A DNA stretch of 64,000 nucleotides from Planctomycetota bacterium (lineage in GTDB: Bacteria; Planctomycetota; Planctomycetia; Planctomycetales; Planctomycetaceae), in assembly GCA_003388505.1 (NCBI GenBank), contig QQVO01000073.1, positions 41,712 to 105,711 of the forward strand. The letters run 5' to 3'. A model generated the notes under the pieces. The model worked only from the letters and a program-made list of their open reading frames with translations. It did no database searches and had not been told where the DNA came from. Shown in pieces: positions 9,238 to 18,087 of the stretch (its first letter is position 1; every line of letters begins with the position of its first letter). The position numbers and the translations under genes are program-made.

Positions 9238-9660
9238 TCATGGAACGACCACCTGTCGTTCTTCTTCAAGTTGCAGGGTAATCGTGCCGCCGGCGTCCTC
9301 GATCCGGCTGGTGAACTCAATCCAGCGGTCGTAAGGCAACTCCTTGTCGCTCTTCACAACGACCACACGATACTCCGGGCGGGTCTGCCCCTGCAGCCGC
9401 GCGGCGAGGACCGAATCAAACCGCGCCGGCTCGACAACCTCCCCGTTGACGATGACCGATGTGCGCGTCAACCGCACCTCGAGGTTCTGGTCTTCCTGTT
9501 CTTCGTCGACCGTTTCGCTGCTGGGGATGGTCTGTTTGCGTCCGCTGTCCGGCTGGACCGAAGCGCACACGAGAAAAAATACGATCAGGTTGAACGCAAT
9601 GTCCCCCGTCGCCGATGTCGGCGGTTCGACAAGCAGGTCTCGACGGCGGCCTGATCGCAT
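9238..9660 (-). CDS. ExbD/TolR-type biopolymer transport protein (first copy in operon)
   Basis: A 140-aa protein built like its neighbour: basic start (MRSGRRRDLL), one helix with the conserved Asp at its entrance (ATGDIAFNLIVFFLVCASVQ, about 17-36), then a periplasmic domain ending in ITLQLEEERQVVVP. It lies 75 bases after the ExbB/TolQ gene. The two ExbD proteins share GDIAFNL in the membrane but diverge strongly in the periplasmic part, so they are probably not a recent duplication and may bind different partners. Confidence 0.87.
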   Translation of the reverse strand: MRSGRRRDLLVEPPTSATGDIAFNLIVFFLVCASVQPDSGRKQTIPSSETVDEEQEDQNLEVRLTRTSVIVNGEVVEPARFDSVLAARLQGQTRPEYRVVVVKSDKELPYDRWIEFTSRIEDAGGTITLQLEEERQVVVP

Positions 9661-9735
9661 CTCACTTTCGGGCTACAAGTTTTTGGGAACAGCGGCGGCT
9701 TCGCGACAGTTCTGTTCGTCCGCCGCCGCCATCGG

Positions 9736-10629
9736 TCAAGTCGACTCTGCGGAAACCGCCTCCCGTTTCTCCAACGCCATCTGCAGCGTCACCGCTTCGA
9801 TCAACTCCGTTGCGGACTCTTCGACTTCCAGAACGAATGCATTGATCACGCCGGAGAAGTAGTTGAACGCCACGAACGCCGGCAGACCGACGATCAGTCC
9901 GAACGCGGTCGTGAGCAGGGCGACGCTGATTCCGTCCGCCGCCGCTTCCACGATATTGGTTTCGCCCATCTGGGCGACGATGTCGCGGAACGACGTAATC
10001 ATTCCGGCCACCGTACCCAGGAATCCCAGCGTGGGAGCTGCGCTCGAAACGGTCGCCAGAATCGGCAGATGCTTCTCCAGCGCCGCAGTGACGTGCACGC
10101 CGTAGTCGTCCATCGACTTGACCACCTGCTCCTCAATCTTCGCAGGGTCGTAATCAAGCCGATCCAGAACCAGAAACTTCCTCAGACCTGCAGAGAGGAT
10201 CGCGGCGACCGGTCCCTGTTCGCGATCGCACAATTGCAGCGCCTCCTCGACGCGATCCTGCTGAAGGAGTTCAAGAACCTCGCGCCGCAGGCGACTCGAG
10301 TCTGTTCGCAGCATTTTCAGACTGCGGAACCGCTCGATCATCACTCCGGCGGCGATGACGCCCATGATGAGAATCGGCCACATGAACAGCCCCCCCTGCC
10401 GCATCAGCCCCAAGGCGCCGCTGTCGAGGATGCGGTCCATCGCGCCCGGCGTCTCTTCGGAGACGACCGGCTCGGAGTCGGGCGACGGTTGATCGGCTGC
10501 CGGAACAGCATCCGCCGCCTCTTCCGCAGCGGGCGCGGAAGTCTCTGTCGACTCCGTGTCGGCCGCTTCGGGGGGACCGGAGGGCGGCTGGAACATCGCC
10601 AGCGTTGCTAACAACAGGAGACTCTGCAT
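9736..10629 (-). CDS. MotA/TolQ/ExbB proton-channel family protein
   Basis: A 297-aa protein. The N-terminus is a hydrophobic signal-like segment (MQSLLLLATLAMF) followed by about 60 residues of Ala/Glu/Pro linker, as in ExbB versions from Planctomycetes and Bacteroidetes. The channel part then shows a first helix (FMWPILIMGVIAAGVMIERF, about 84-103), a cytoplasmic loop (DRVEEALQLCDREQGPVAAI) and two further helices with the family core AAPTLGFLGTVAGMITSF and ISVALLTTAFGLIVGLPAF. It forms the ion-conducting stator with the two ExbD proteins encoded downstream. The gap to the giant TPR gene upstream is 41 bases, which supports one transcript. Confidence 0.92.
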   Translation of the reverse strand: MQSLLLLATLAMFQPPSGPPEAADTESTETSAPAAEEAADAVPAADQPSPDSEPVVSEETPGAMDRILDSGALGLMRQGGLFMWPILIMGVIAAGVMIERFRSLKMLRTDSSRLRREVLELLQQDRVEEALQLCDREQGPVAAILSAGLRKFLVLDRLDYDPAKIEEQVVKSMDDYGVHVTAALEKHLPILATVSSAAPTLGFLGTVAGMITSFRDIVAQMGETNIVEAAADGISVALLTTAFGLIVGLPAFVAFNYFSGVINAFVLEVEESATELIEAVTLQMALEKREAVSAEST

Positions 10630-10670
10630 GACAGCTTGGAATCAATCACAAGTGGGGACATCGAGGGAGA

Positions 10671-13600
10671 CTATTGATTTTCGATACTGTTGGCCTCGGA
10701 CTCGAACTGCTGGAGCATCTCGGGCAGGGCCAACCGGCCTCGCGCGTACTTGGCTGCTTCACTCGCCGGGAAGTCCCAGCGGCAGCGGTTGTAACGCCGG
10801 AACGCTTCCGAGTTGTTGCCCCCCATGCGGTAGCTCTCTCCCGCCCAGAAGAGCGAGTCGGGGGCAAGCTGATCTTCGGGGAAGTCCTTCGCGAATCGGT
10901 CGAACGCCGTGCCGGCAGTCGTGAACTCTTCCGCCTTGTAGAAACATTGGCCGATGCGAAACGCGATCCGCGACGCGTGCTGATGGCTCTCAAAGCGCTC
11001 CAAAAACTTCTCGCCAACCTGGGCGGAAATGGAATACTCCTCCGCCTTGTAGAAGTGGTCGCAGATGCGGATCATCACGCTCGCAATCAGCGGACTCTTG
11101 GGGTAGGTCGCCGCCAGCGTCACGTAGGCTTCGAGCGCTTCGTCGAAGTCGCCCCGCTCTTCATACGACTGCGCCAGCTTGTACTGCGCGTCCGGTGCGA
11201 GCGAGTGCTCGGGGAACTGGTCGATGATTAACTGGTAGGCGCTGACCGCTTCGTCCCAGTCTTCCAGTTCCTGGGCGAATTGACCGAGCAGATAGGCGAT
11301 TCGCGGCACGTACTTCGGATCCGGGTAGTCTTCCATCACTTCCCGCAACACGCGCCGGCCGGCTTCGAGGTCCGCCTGCTGATCGGTGTCGCGCCCCAGT
11401 TCCTTATGGCTCTTGAACAGTTCGAAGTAACTCTCCGCAATGGTGAACTTCGTTTCGACGGCGAGGTTCTCGTCGTTGAACGTCTTGCTGAAGGCGGCCA
11501 CCAACCCGTCGGTCCCGATCACGACCGGAATCTGCCGCTCCAGAGTGGCGGTCCCCTCCTCGGTGCTTGCGGCCGGATCGGTGTAGCTCGCCCGAATCGT
11601 GTCGCCGAAGTAGCACTCCAGGAACGGATCGTCGGGCTTCAGGTTGTCGAGGGTCGGTTCGCCGGACGACTTCAGCGTCAGCGATCCGGTGAAGATCCCA
11701 GTGTGGGCGAGGGTTTCGTAGAGTTCGACCACTTCGTGCTCGCCAAACTCGGTTGTGATCTCGACCTGCACCGAGTCGCGCTCATCAGACTGGTCCTGGT
11801 CGGGGTCGGTGACCATCAGGAAGATCTTCTCGCCGACGTGCAGTTCCGCGACGTCCAGATCATAGTCCCGATCGGTGCAGCGCAGCTCTCCGGTGGAGAT
11901 CAATCGCCCCCGCGCTTCGAGCAAGGGCGGACCGCCCGGCAGGCGCGCCTCGTCCCGGTAACTCGCCACAATCGCATCCTTCCCGGTCAGGTTCAGCACG
12001 CGCGTCACCAGGTTCACGTTGCCGATGTCGGAATCAGACTCGTCCACCGTGCGCCCGATGAGGTCTCTGGGCATCTCGGCCGTCACCGGCACAAGCTGCG
12101 GGCTGTCTTTCCCGCCGAGCTGCATGATGACCTGTCCGATGAAGCGGCCCTCCTCGAGCGCAATCACGTCGGCCACGTCACGTGGAAGTTGACGGCTGCT
12201 GCCTGAGAATGCGCCCGAGAGTTCGCAATGCACGTCGACCGTTGCCCCCTCCGGAGTCGAGAGCGTGACGGTCACTTCGCTCCGGCTGTCCCGTGCGGCG
12301 TCCGGGTCGATCACCTCGACGGTCAGCGGCGCTTCGAAGGCGACATGGCTGACCGGCTGATCGGCCGCGGCAGGCTGGTAAGTGAACCGCGAGGGAATTC
12401 CCCGCCGCTCATCTCCGGGAATCACGCGCGTTTCCAGAATCCGCACTTTGCCCGCCGACGGGGTGTTGACGAACACCACCGACTCGCGGGGGACGGCGTG
12501 TCCCGGGAACGTGTTTTGAGAGTCGATGTACCGCACGTAAATGCGATCACCCGGCTGCACCTGGAACTTGCCGTCTTCCGCCTCGGCCGACGTATCGATC
12601 TCCTTGCGGAACCGGCCGGTGTAGCGCTCGGTTTCCGTGGCGGTCAGTTCGACCGGTTCCCCGTCATTGACGATCACATCGAACTTGGCCGTGTCCTGAC
12701 CGGCCGTCTGATCGAGATCGTAATCGATGATCTCGACGACGAATCGTTTGCCCGGATCGATGCGCATGATCCGCTTGGGAATCTCGACGACGTTCCCGTT
12801 CCTCTGGCGTTCGAAGTCATAATCGATCGCGGCAACCGCCGCGTTGTAGTAAGTCGCCGTGAGCCGTTCCGAAAGCAGCCGGCTCCCGGCGTCGTCCCGG
12901 TGGGTGAACTCGTCGCTGTACGATCCGGTGACTACGTCCCCGCCGGCCAGTTCCAGCACGTTGTTGGTCGCGAGCGTGAGCAGATCGGCCTCGCTCGGAA
13001 TGTGCACGTCGCCTGGCTCTTCGCCGGTGATCTCAATCGTGCTGATCGCGACCGCCTCTCCCACGTACTCGTCGACCTGGAACTTGATGTGCCGCAATTC
13101 GAGCGGTTCAAATGCGAAGGTCCACTCATTGGGGGCAAAGTCCGCCAGCGCGTCCTCGCGGGGCAGAGCAGGCCGCACCCGGTCGCCTTCGATCTCAAAA
13201 TCCGCAGCCCGGAAGGGAAGCAGCGTGACTCGCCCGGCGTCCGGATCGGCGCGGGCAATGTTCGCAGACACCCCTTGCGCTCCGTCGGTTGTCGAGGCGA
13301 AGATCGTCAGATCGTGGCTGCCGCGCTCCAGCCAGAGATCGATCGTGCGATTGCCGGCGCCGACAGGAAGTTCGAGCCGCCCGTCGATCCACAGCGCCGA
13401 CCGCACGCCGCGAATCAGTATCCTGGCCGCGCCGTCTCGCTCCTGGACCAGCTTGCCGTCCCAGAGCACTGCATATGGCCCCGCCGTCGTCTCGCCGTCC
13501 GGGGGCAGGGTCTGCCACTCCAGCGTGTCGACCTCGGTTTCCTCGAGCGGCGTTGCATTGCGACTGACGCTCAACACCTGATTCCACTGCGAAAGATTGT

Positions 13601-16600
13601 TGTAGTTCCCTTCAAAGACGCGCTGCTTCATGCGGCCGAATTCATCGACGCTCGCCTCCGGCTGCTCGACCGGCGGGTTGCTCGCAATCCGGAACCAGAA
13701 TTGCCCGTCGTGACTGCCGTACAGTTCACCGCGAACCGGCGTGTGGCGGTCGGCGTTCGGTGAGGCGATGCGGACGCGCGAGACGACCTTCAGGTCTTTC
13801 ATATCGACCGACAGCCACTTCGGCGAAGCGCCGTCCGGTTCGCTCATCCAGAAGGTCTCCGGATCCTGGTCGATCGCCATCACCGGGCTGTGCTCGATCG
13901 CGGTGTCGCTCGCCAGAGCGCCCGCCGGCAGTTCCGCCGTGGGAACCGTCCCCTCAAAGATGCCTGTATGAGAGCCGGTTTCTTCCAGCGTCACCTGCAC
14001 GCTGTCGCCGCTCTCGGCGTCGAATTTGACCACGATGCCGTCTGCCGCGTCGGACAGGTCCCGGTCGGGATCGTCGACGCGAACATAAATCGGATTCCCC
14101 GGCTTGATCTGGCTGGCGGGCCGCACGTCGGAGTACCTGCGATTTCGCTCGCGTTCCCGCGCCTCGCGCTCCAACCGCTCGCTGAACGTTTCCTCTTTCT
14201 CATCAATAATGCGGCTGCTGGCGATCCGCAAGCGGCCGTCCGACGCCACGCGAATCTCCACGTCGGACAGCGGCACACTCTTGAACTCGAGCTTGAAGTC
14301 GTCGGCGTAGTCTGACCGGACGATATCCTCGCCGCTGAGCTGCAGCACCCCGTCCCCGGCAGTGACCTGACCAAGCTGCGTCTCCAGGTCGGCCCGGAAC
14401 AGTCCTTTGCCGGCGCCGCCGCTGGTGAGATAAATCTGTTCCCGGTCGCCGCCCGGCTCGGTGGTGACAATCACCGGGATCCGGCTGTGTCCCCGGCTGA
14501 TGCCGAGGTCGCTGTCCTGCACCACGATCGACAGCGGCGTCCCCGGCGAATGCGTGCGCTTGCTGTTGCGGCCGAGTCGTCCCACCGTCCGCAGCAGGTT
14601 CAACTGATCGATGTAGCGTTCTTCATCCCCGTAAACTTCCGCCAGGTTGAACAACGCCTGATTCGCCAGTTCGATGTTCGGCACGCGTTCCAGCACGTTG
14701 CGGAAAATCTCCCGCGACTCGTCCTTGTCCCCTCGGCGGTACGCCACCACGCCCCGCAGGAATTCCGCCCGGACCACGATGTCGGATTCGCGGCTGCCGG
14801 CCAGCTTCTCAAACACCGCCTCGGCCTGATCGTAGACCTTCTGCGCCATGAACGCCTCGCCGATCCCGAACTCCGCTTCGATCGCCTGCGGAGTGTCGGG
14901 AAACCGGTTGAGCACCGACGTGTACTCGCTGCGGGCGATGTCGTAACGGCGAGCCCGGTCGAAATTCTTCGCCAGCAGCAACTGCACGTTTGCCTTCGTG
15001 GCGTCATCGAACTGCGGGTTTTCGCTGTGCTTGATCATCCAGCCCCGCAGCACGTCTTCCACGTACTCGTGGTTCTCGTCGCCCCCGGCGGCGATCAGAC
15101 TGTCGCACACGAACAGCAACAGATCGACCGGCACTTCATCGCGGTGCTCATCGAACAGCGTCTTGTTCTCGACGTAACCGTCCAGCGCCATGTCCCGGTC
15201 GCCGAGCCGCAGATAGAGCGCCGCCTGCAGCAGCGGCGCAACCGGGCTGTCTTCGTCGATCGTGAGCCCCACCGCCCCCAGCCGCGAGTAACTCTGTGCG
15301 ACAATCGCGCGCCCGGCGTCGCGGCGGCTGTCGTTGATGTTCGGAATGTTGGCCAACATCCCGCTGGCCAGCGTGGCGGCCGAGAGATAGTCATTCTCCG
15401 CCAACCGCGCCTGCAGATAGGGAACCAGGGTGTCCCAGTCATAGGTGGAGTTGTCGACCATCCGCGTCACGGCGGCAAGTTGGCGAAGCCGGTCGACCGG
15501 TGCAGTCGCCTCGGGATTCTGGTTCAGGTCCATCAGAGAAAGCGTCGCCATCGCAGACGGCCTGCCGATCTCCATGTCCCGAACCGCCGCAAAAATGCGG
15601 GACTTCACGTCGTCGGCCGCTTCCTCATCGGCCCGGTACTGCTCAACCCAACTCCGCGCCGGCTGCTCTTCAACGCCCCAAGGCTGAAGCGGTCGCCCTG
15701 CCTGCCGAGCCCGCGATGTCGTCAGAATCGACTCGAACTGGTCGAGGTCGCCCGCTTTCAGAGCCAGGTCAGCCAGTTGCGTGGCGTACCATCCGTGGTA
15801 GTCCGAATCGATCTGCAACCGTTCTGCAAGAAACGCCTGCTGCGCCGCCGGATCGTCCATCCTTCTCAAGAGCCGTTCGGCGCAAAGCCGCGAGTCGTTG
15901 TGATTCGGGTCGACGTCGAGATGGCTGCGCCAATAGGCCTCCGCCTCCGCCGTCAGTTCCAGATTCACGAGCAAGTCGCCGATGTAGTAGGCATAGGTCA
16001 GACTCGGGCCGAACGTCTCCTCCGCCGATTGAATCCACGTCAAAGCCTGACGCGCGAGGTCGGCGTCGGTGCTCTGGGTCGCAGCCAGCATCAGCCGGCG
16101 AAGCACATCGGCGTTGTTCGATGTCGGCTCCAGGCCGATCAGGTGCACGGCCGCTTCGCGCGCCAACTCAGGCGGGCCGTAGTCGGTCGCGGCTGAGAGC
16201 CAATTGATCGCCGCATCGACGTCCTCGGGGAATCGCCGCACCAACAGACCGTAGGCGGGCACGCTCTCTGGGCGCTGTTCGCTCGGAGTGTAGTTTCTGA
16301 GGTAATAGGCGTTGCGTTCGAGCAGAACCCGCGCCATGGCGTCGTTCATCTCGGCGACTTTGCCGGTCTTGATCAATTGGTCGCGGGCCGGTTGCCCCTC
16401 CGCCCTCGGCTGTTCCGCCGCGACCCACGCCTGGACGAACGGGTCCGCCGCAAGCTGTTCGGCCTGCCGCTGAGCGATCTCGGCCCGCGCCTTCGTTTCC
16501 TCGTTGCCGGCCGCGCTCTTGGCCCAGGCCTCCAGTGTGCCTCGCAGCGAAGACAGGTGCAGGTTCGCCCGGATCATCTGCACGACCAGCATCACGTCCT

Positions 16601-17993
16601 GCTGGAACTGCTGATCCGACTCCGCACTGGTCAGCAGATACGCCACCGCCTGTTGCGTGTAGCTGTTGTCCGTCGGCGTCTCGGAGACGAGTTGCCGCAA
16701 TACGGCCCGCGCCGCCGGAACGTCTTCCAGCCGGTCCCGGTGAACGTTGAAAGCCAGGACATAGCGCAGGTACGCCTTGTCCGAGGGGTTCGGATTCCGC
16801 TCAACGGCCGCCGCCAGCGCCGCCGCAGCCGCCATGTTTTCGGCCGGCTCATTCGGCGTTTGCTCAACGTAGTAGTAGGCGTTTGAACCGGACACGGCGT
16901 CGAATTCGAGCAATCGCCCGAACGCGGCGCGGGCCTGAACAGCGTCGCCGGCCGCCCGATACTTCATGGCCAGAGCCGCCTGCATCGCGAAGCGTTCCGT
17001 TCGGTCGGGATACTTCAGTGTGAACTCCTCGACAAGCGGGGCCATGTCGGCCGGGGTGGAGGTGGCGTCGTTGGAAAGCGCGACGATCAATCGTTGGTGA
17101 ACGTCGATTTCGTCCTCGACCGCCCGCGCCTTGCGAAACGATTCCACAGCATTCGCCCACTGCGACTGACGCCCGAAGTTCTCACCCGTGGTGTAGTGCA
17201 CCCATCTCTGTTGTTCCGGCGTGAGCTGCAAACCTCTGCTGAGCGCCACCGCCCCGACGGCGTTCGATCGGGCCCACTCATTGCCGCGGTTCCACTGAGT
17301 CATCGACTGCTGGACCATCACCTGCGGCAACGGACCGTCCGGCAGCTTCTCCACAAGCTCGGCCGCCAGTTCCGCGCTTTGTGTGAACACCGGCTTGCTG
17401 TTGACGATTGCATACAGTTCGACGGCACGGACCGCATGCCGGATGCCCACGTCATTGGCCCCATGCCGCCGCCAGATCGCGCGGTGCGCGTCGGCTGCGG
17501 CGGCGTAGTCGGTCGACTCATCCAGCGTTGCCGCCAGTCTCAATTCGATGTCGGCCGCCTCCGCCGCCTCGGGATACCGCTGCAGAAACTGGCGGCAGTA
17601 CGAGGCGTGGTCCGTGTTCCGCGAGGTCGCTTCCAATCCGTCGATCAGCTTCAGCATCACTTCCTTGTGCCGTTCGTCGGGCGAATGAACCGCCACAAAT
17701 CGCTGTGCCACGCGGGTCAGACCGAAGACCCGGCCATGCTCGTAGTACAGGTCGACAAGCTGCACCATCACGTCCGCCGCTTCCGGAGAAGTCTCCTTGT
17801 ACTTGCCGAGTTCCGCCTCGAGACGGCTGGCTATCGCGTTCACAGGATCTTCCTCGCCTTGCGTCTCGGCATCGGCGTCAGCCGCCGATTCCTGCGCGAA
17901 GGCCGAACCCGCAAGCATCAGACACGCCACAGCCGTGCCCAGGATCAAACAAGGCGAAAAACGACCCCTCAGTCGGCGACTTGTCCGTTTCAT
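10671..17993 (-). CDS. Giant secreted TPR protein with repeated beta modules and discoidin-like domain
   Basis: About 2440 aa. The start was placed at the ATG at 17993 because it has a GAGGGA site and opens a clean signal peptide (MKRTSRRLRGRF, then LILGTAVACLMLAGSAFA-Q); the frame stays open to 18113. Residues about 60-1100 are TPR-like helices. Then come at least five divergent copies of a beta module with a DPDxDxSD-like loop and a late TGxFxG turn (near 1156, 1306, 1753, 1892 and 2058). Between them lie a discoidin-like domain (near 1360-1440, AIDQDPETFWMSEPDG) and a PA14-like stretch. Residues about 2200-2440 return to TPRs such as YKLAQSYEERGDFDEALEAY. It should span much of the periplasm or sit at the outer surface. 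It is encoded directly before exbB, so it is the leading candidate for the motor's load (inference). Confidence 0.85.
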   Translation of the reverse strand: MKRTSRRLRGRFSPCLILGTAVACLMLAGSAFAQESAADADAETQGEEDPVNAIASRLEAELGKYKETSPEAADVMVQLVDLYYEHGRVFGLTRVAQRFVAVHSPDERHKEVMLKLIDGLEATSRNTDHASYCRQFLQRYPEAAEAADIELRLAATLDESTDYAAAADAHRAIWRRHGANDVGIRHAVRAVELYAIVNSKPVFTQSAELAAELVEKLPDGPLPQVMVQQSMTQWNRGNEWARSNAVGAVALSRGLQLTPEQQRWVHYTTGENFGRQSQWANAVESFRKARAVEDEIDVHQRLIVALSNDATSTPADMAPLVEEFTLKYPDRTERFAMQAALAMKYRAAGDAVQARAAFGRLLEFDAVSGSNAYYYVEQTPNEPAENMAAAAALAAAVERNPNPSDKAYLRYVLAFNVHRDRLEDVPAARAVLRQLVSETPTDNSYTQQAVAYLLTSAESDQQFQQDVMLVVQMIRANLHLSSLRGTLEAWAKSAAGNEETKARAEIAQRQAEQLAADPFVQAWVAAEQPRAEGQPARDQLIKTGKVAEMNDAMARVLLERNAYYLRNYTPSEQRPESVPAYGLLVRRFPEDVDAAINWLSAATDYGPPELAREAAVHLIGLEPTSNNADVLRRLMLAATQSTDADLARQALTWIQSAEETFGPSLTYAYYIGDLLVNLELTAEAEAYWRSHLDVDPNHNDSRLCAERLLRRMDDPAAQQAFLAERLQIDSDYHGWYATQLADLALKAGDLDQFESILTTSRARQAGRPLQPWGVEEQPARSWVEQYRADEEAADDVKSRIFAAVRDMEIGRPSAMATLSLMDLNQNPEATAPVDRLRQLAAVTRMVDNSTYDWDTLVPYLQARLAENDYLSAATLASGMLANIPNINDSRRDAGRAIVAQSYSRLGAVGLTIDEDSPVAPLLQAALYLRLGDRDMALDGYVENKTLFDEHRDEVPVDLLLFVCDSLIAAGGDENHEYVEDVLRGWMIKHSENPQFDDATKANVQLLLAKNFDRARRYDIARSEYTSVLNRFPDTPQAIEAEFGIGEAFMAQKVYDQAEAVFEKLAGSRESDIVVRAEFLRGVVAYRRGDKDESREIFRNVLERVPNIELANQALFNLAEVYGDEERYIDQLNLLRTVGRLGRNSKRTHSPGTPLSIVVQDSDLGISRGHSRIPVIVTTEPGGDREQIYLTSGGAGKGLFRADLETQLGQVTAGDGVLQLSGEDIVRSDYADDFKLEFKSVPLSDVEIRVASDGRLRIASSRIIDEKEETFSERLEREARERERNRRYSDVRPASQIKPGNPIYVRVDDPDRDLSDAADGIVVKFDAESGDSVQVTLEETGSHTGIFEGTVPTAELPAGALASDTAIEHSPVMAIDQDPETFWMSEPDGASPKWLSVDMKDLKVVSRVRIASPNADRHTPVRGELYGSHDGQFWFRIASNPPVEQPEASVDEFGRMKQRVFEGNYNNLSQWNQVLSVSRNATPLEETEVDTLEWQTLPPDGETTAGPYAVLWDGKLVQERDGAARILIRGVRSALWIDGRLELPVGAGNRTIDLWLERGSHDLTIFASTTDGAQGVSANIARADPDAGRVTLLPFRAADFEIEGDRVRPALPREDALADFAPNEWTFAFEPLELRHIKFQVDEYVGEAVAISTIEITGEEPGDVHIPSEADLLTLATNNVLELAGGDVVTGSYSDEFTHRDDAGSRLLSERLTATYYNAAVAAIDYDFERQRNGNVVEIPKRIMRIDPGKRFVVEIIDYDLDQTAGQDTAKFDVIVNDGEPVELTATETERYTGRFRKEIDTSAEAEDGKFQVQPGDRIYVRYIDSQNTFPGHAVPRESVVFVNTPSAGKVRILETRVIPGDERRGIPSRFTYQPAAADQPVSHVAFEAPLTVEVIDPDAARDSRSEVTVTLSTPEGATVDVHCELSGAFSGSSRQLPRDVADVIALEEGRFIGQVIMQLGGKDSPQLVPVTAEMPRDLIGRTVDESDSDIGNVNLVTRVLNLTGKDAIVASYRDEARLPGGPPLLEARGRLISTGELRCTDRDYDLDVAELHVGEKIFLMVTDPDQDQSDERDSVQVEITTEFGEHEVVELYETLAHTGIFTGSLTLKSSGEPTLDNLKPDDPFLECYFGDTIRASYTDPAASTEEGTATLERQIPVVIGTDGLVAAFSKTFNDENLAVETKFTIAESYFELFKSHKELGRDTDQQADLEAGRRVLREVMEDYPDPKYVPRIAYLLGQFAQELEDWDEAVSAYQLIIDQFPEHSLAPDAQYKLAQSYEERGDFDEALEAYVTLAATYPKSPLIASVMIRICDHFYKAEEYSISAQVGEKFLERFESHQHASRIAFRIGQCFYKAEEFTTAGTAFDRFAKDFPEDQLAPDSLFWAGESYRMGGNNSEAFRRYNRCRWDFPASEAAKYARGRLALPEMLQQFESEANSIENQ

Positions 17994-18087
17994 TCCCTCG
18001 CTCTCAATGGAGATTCGAGAAATGTGTCTCATGTTCTGTATCCCGTGTGTGGAGCGTTCAATCGCGGCAGCAGCGAATCCAGACTCT